From NCBI GenBank assembly GCA_021737205.1, contig JAIPEK010000090.1:1-8176 (forward strand): a DNA stretch of 8,176 nucleotides, written 5' to 3'. The notes under the pieces were generated by a model, which saw nothing but the letters and a program-made list of their open reading frames with translations, was not told where the DNA came from and ran no database searches. The position numbers and the translations under genes are program-made. How positions within the stretch are numbered: the first letter of the stretch is position 1; each line of letters starts with the position of its first letter. Origin of the DNA: Desulfarculaceae bacterium. Its GTDB lineage: Bacteria; Desulfobacterota; Desulfobacteria; Desulfobacterales; Desulfobacteraceae. Shown piece after piece: positions 7,109 through 8,176 of the stretch.

Positions 7109-7747
7109 ATGCAGAAAATTACTCTTATTCAGCAGGACGGCCGGGGAAGCTCTAAAATCGAAGGGATCAAACAGTTCGGGGGTGACCGTTTTGAAATAGA
7201 GGTGGTGGATATTGATTCCCCCCTGGAGCCGGTGATTGATGATGCTTCGGCCTACCTTCCGGAAACGGTCCGGGCGGATCTGATTCTTGATTTTCTGAAA
7301 CACCCGGATCTTTCCGAGGATCTGTCGATTCTGGCACAACGGCTGAATATCCCGATTGTCGCGTCGGGAAAGAAAATATCAAGGGGCAGCGCCATATGCC
7401 CGCCCACCTGATGCATGCTTTCAAGGCAGGTCTGCCTTGGGGAGTATGGAAAACTTTTCGGCGCCCCTTATGTCAATATCGAGGGGAAAAGCAATCGCAT
7501 CAGGCGCATTGACGTCATAAGAGGGGCGCCCTGCGGGGCCACCTGGCACGCGGCGCAAAAAATGGAAGGCCTGAGCGTGGAGCAGGCCCTGACCCGGTTC
7601 GGGCTGGAGGTTCAGTTTTTCTGTACGGCGGACCCGGCGTCCTGGGATCCGATATACAGCAAAAGCCCGGTTCATATGGCGGCGGATGTTCACTCTGCCG
7701 CACTGAAACGGTGTTTTGCGGGCACAAAGGAAAAAGTCAATATGTGA
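7109..7747 (+). CDS. DUF166-like selenoprotein read through an in-frame TGA (Sec101)
   Basis: If the TGA at 7409-7411 is read as selenocysteine, this gene encodes 212 residues. The halves on either side lie in the same frame and together look like a DUF166-family protein, whose biochemical role I do not know. The N-terminal half (1-95) resembles an alpha/beta domain. The centre has Cys97-Pro-Pro-Thr-Sec101-Cys102, and the C-terminal half has RGAPCGATWHAAQK (138-151), which I recall as a DUF166 hallmark, plus FCTADPASWDPI (171-182). The closely placed Cys97, Sec101 and Cys102 suggest a redox or metal-binding centre. A SECIS-like hairpin starts three bases after the TGA. The second half has no ribosome binding site before its first ATG (7415), which argues against two separate genes. 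The ATG at 7109 lies 3 bases after the LUD stop with only a weak GGGA upstream, so translation is probably coupled. A nonsense mutation or sequencing error is the main alternative. Confidence 0.85.
7409..7448 (+). promoter_or_regulatory. Bacterial SECIS element (UGA plus hairpin)
   Basis: The UGA (7409-7411) is followed by a hairpin spanning 7414-7448. The upper stem CAAGGCA (7422-7428) pairs perfectly with TGCCTTG (7433-7439) around a GGTC loop (7429-7432). The lower stem continues with 7414-7421 against 7440-7448, including three wobble pairs and one bulged G (7442), for 15 pairs in all. Counting the U of UGA as 1, the loop G-U falls at 22-23. In E. coli fdhF the equivalent is 23-24, and the apex GCAGGUCUGC is the same, as I recall that element. 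This loop is where the SelB elongation factor binds to deliver Sec-tRNA. Confidence 0.85.
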
Positions 7748-8021
7748 TCTGAAAATCGGTGAAATTTTCAAGGGTGCTGTTTTTTTCGGTTTTCACCGAT
7801 GTGACCGATGAAGCCGGCGGCCCCTTGCGGCACCAGTCCACCATTTTCTCCACATCCTCTCTTTCTCCTTCAAAAACCGCCTCCACGTCACCGCCGGGAA
7901 GGTTCCTCACCCAGCCTTTGATATTGTGCCGGCCGGCTGCCTTCTGTGTTTCGGCTCTGTAAAAGACACCCTGAACTCTGCCGGAAATCTTGATCCGGAC
8001 GTTTATCAGTTCGGAATTCAT
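7737..8021 (-). CDS. acyP: Acylphosphatase
   Basis: This 94-residue cytoplasmic enzyme hydrolyses the carboxyl-phosphate bond of acyl phosphates such as acetyl phosphate or 1,3-bisphosphoglycerate. Both signature regions are present: GRVQGVFYR (14-22), with the phosphate-binding loop and catalytic Arg22, and GWVRNLPGGDVE (36-47), with catalytic Asn40. The length is typical of the one-domain family. The ATG at 8021 is chosen because AAAGGAGG (complement of 8031-8038) lies 9 bases upstream. A TTG two codons earlier would leave only 3 bases. The gene is convergent with the selenoprotein gene, and the two coding regions overlap by 11 bp (7737-7747). Its promoter should lie to the right of 8040 but is not clear. 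A link to the acetate/propionate genes through acyl-phosphate turnover is possible but unsupported, since both synthetases make acyl-AMP rather than acyl phosphate. Confidence 0.96.
   Translation of the reverse strand: MNSELINVRIKISGRVQGVFYRAETQKAAGRHNIKGWVRNLPGGDVEAVFEGEREDVEKMVDWCRKGPPASSVTSVKTEKNSTLENFTDFQITY
7755..7800. repeat. 10-bp inverted repeat inside the acyP 3' end
   Basis: ATCGGTGAAA (7755-7764) and TTTCACCGAT (7791-7800) are perfect reverse complements with a 26-base loop. They start 8 bases after the selenoprotein stop codon and lie within the last codons of acyP. The structure could mark the 3' end of the plus-strand transcript, but the large loop and missing U run make a classical terminator unlikely. 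Confidence 0.3.
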
Positions 8022-8052
8022 GGTCAAAAGCCTCCTTTGTTATTCGTAACCG

Positions 8053-8080
8053 TTTACGGTTGTCGGTTCACAGTTTACAG
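8053..8080. repeat. Degenerate 7-bp tandem repeat
   Basis: Four consecutive heptamers are visible on the plus strand: TTTACGG, TTGTCGG, TTCACAG and TTTACAG. They lie in the non-coding leader of acyP, about 30 bases before its start codon. Short arrays of this heptamer type are, from memory, common between genes in Desulfobacterota genomes and have no assigned function. Confidence 0.6.
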
Positions 8081-8176
8081 TTTTTTCAATGAACTATGCA
8101 ATGATCGAAGCATTTTAGTGCATTCTTCATTTGCCGGTTTACACTTCGTTCCAAAATAAGGATGCCATCTAATCTC
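8081..8176. other. Right-edge non-coding sequence
   Basis: No gene, RNA or clear promoter can be supported in these 96 bases. They presumably include the acyP promoter on the minus strand, but no paired -35/-10 boxes stand out. Confidence 0.5.

Noticed and set aside
7109..7747. Two separate genes (7109-7411 and 7415-7747) or a pseudogene broken by a nonsense codon
   Set aside because: The frame is the same on both sides, the second part has no ribosome binding site, the domain appears to span the TGA, and a SECIS hairpin with the right loop and spacing follows it. A true nonsense mutation remains the main alternative but needs a coincidental hairpin.
8022..8027. TTG at 8027 as the acyP start
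   Set aside because: It would sit only 3 bases from the AAAGGAGG site, while the ATG at 8021 has a normal 9-base gap and gives the usual acylphosphatase length.
1..8176. CRISPR arrays, insertion sequences, tRNA or rRNA genes, phage genes
   Set aside because: No regularly spaced repeats, transposase motifs, cloverleaf structures or phage-like proteins were seen on either strand.

Overview
The window looks like chromosomal DNA from an anaerobic, selenocysteine-using bacterium, most likely a Desulfobacterota (former deltaproteobacteria) member of the sulfate-reducer or syntroph type. This is inferred from moderate GC, strong AAAGGAGG-type ribosome binding sites, paired acetyl- and propionyl-CoA synthetases, a LUD-domain gene, degenerate heptamer repeats and an apparent selenoprotein. 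No rRNA or other taxonomic marker is present, so the lineage is not proven.

Positions 1-5995 hold a minus-strand cluster read from right to left: acetyl-CoA synthetase (5995-3962), a propionyl-CoA synthetase-type paralogue (3923-2022), a 167-base spacer with two perfect hairpins and an orphan Shine-Dalgarno/mini-ORF, a sodium:solute symporter (1854-76), and the first 13 codons of a further gene running off the left edge (39-1). Together they form a plausible unit for taking up and activating acetate and propionate: the symporter imports the acid and the two AMP-forming ligases convert it to the CoA thioester.

Positions 5996-6451 form a divergent intergenic region of about 456 bases without a convincing gene. 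It contains a nested inverted repeat, two operator-like dyads, a short hairpin, an A/T tract and a TATAAT box before the plus-strand operon.

Positions 6452-7747 hold a two-gene plus-strand operon: a LUD-domain protein with a C-terminal cysteine cluster, then, 3 bases later, a DUF166-like protein. The second gene is interrupted by an in-frame TGA at 7409-7411. The frame continues for 111 sense codons after the TGA, the conserved-looking domain spans it, the next codon is Cys, and a 15-bp hairpin with a GGUC apical loop follows at once (7414-7448). Its apex, GCAGGUCUGC, matches the E. coli fdhF SECIS as I remember it. I read this as a 212-residue selenoprotein with Sec101 in a C-P-P-T-U-C motif. 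This is the most notable item in the window.

Positions 7737-8021 encode an acylphosphatase on the minus strand whose 3' end overlaps the selenoprotein gene by 11 bp. Upstream of it, four degenerate heptamer repeats (8053-8080) precede about 95 bases in which I see nothing firm.
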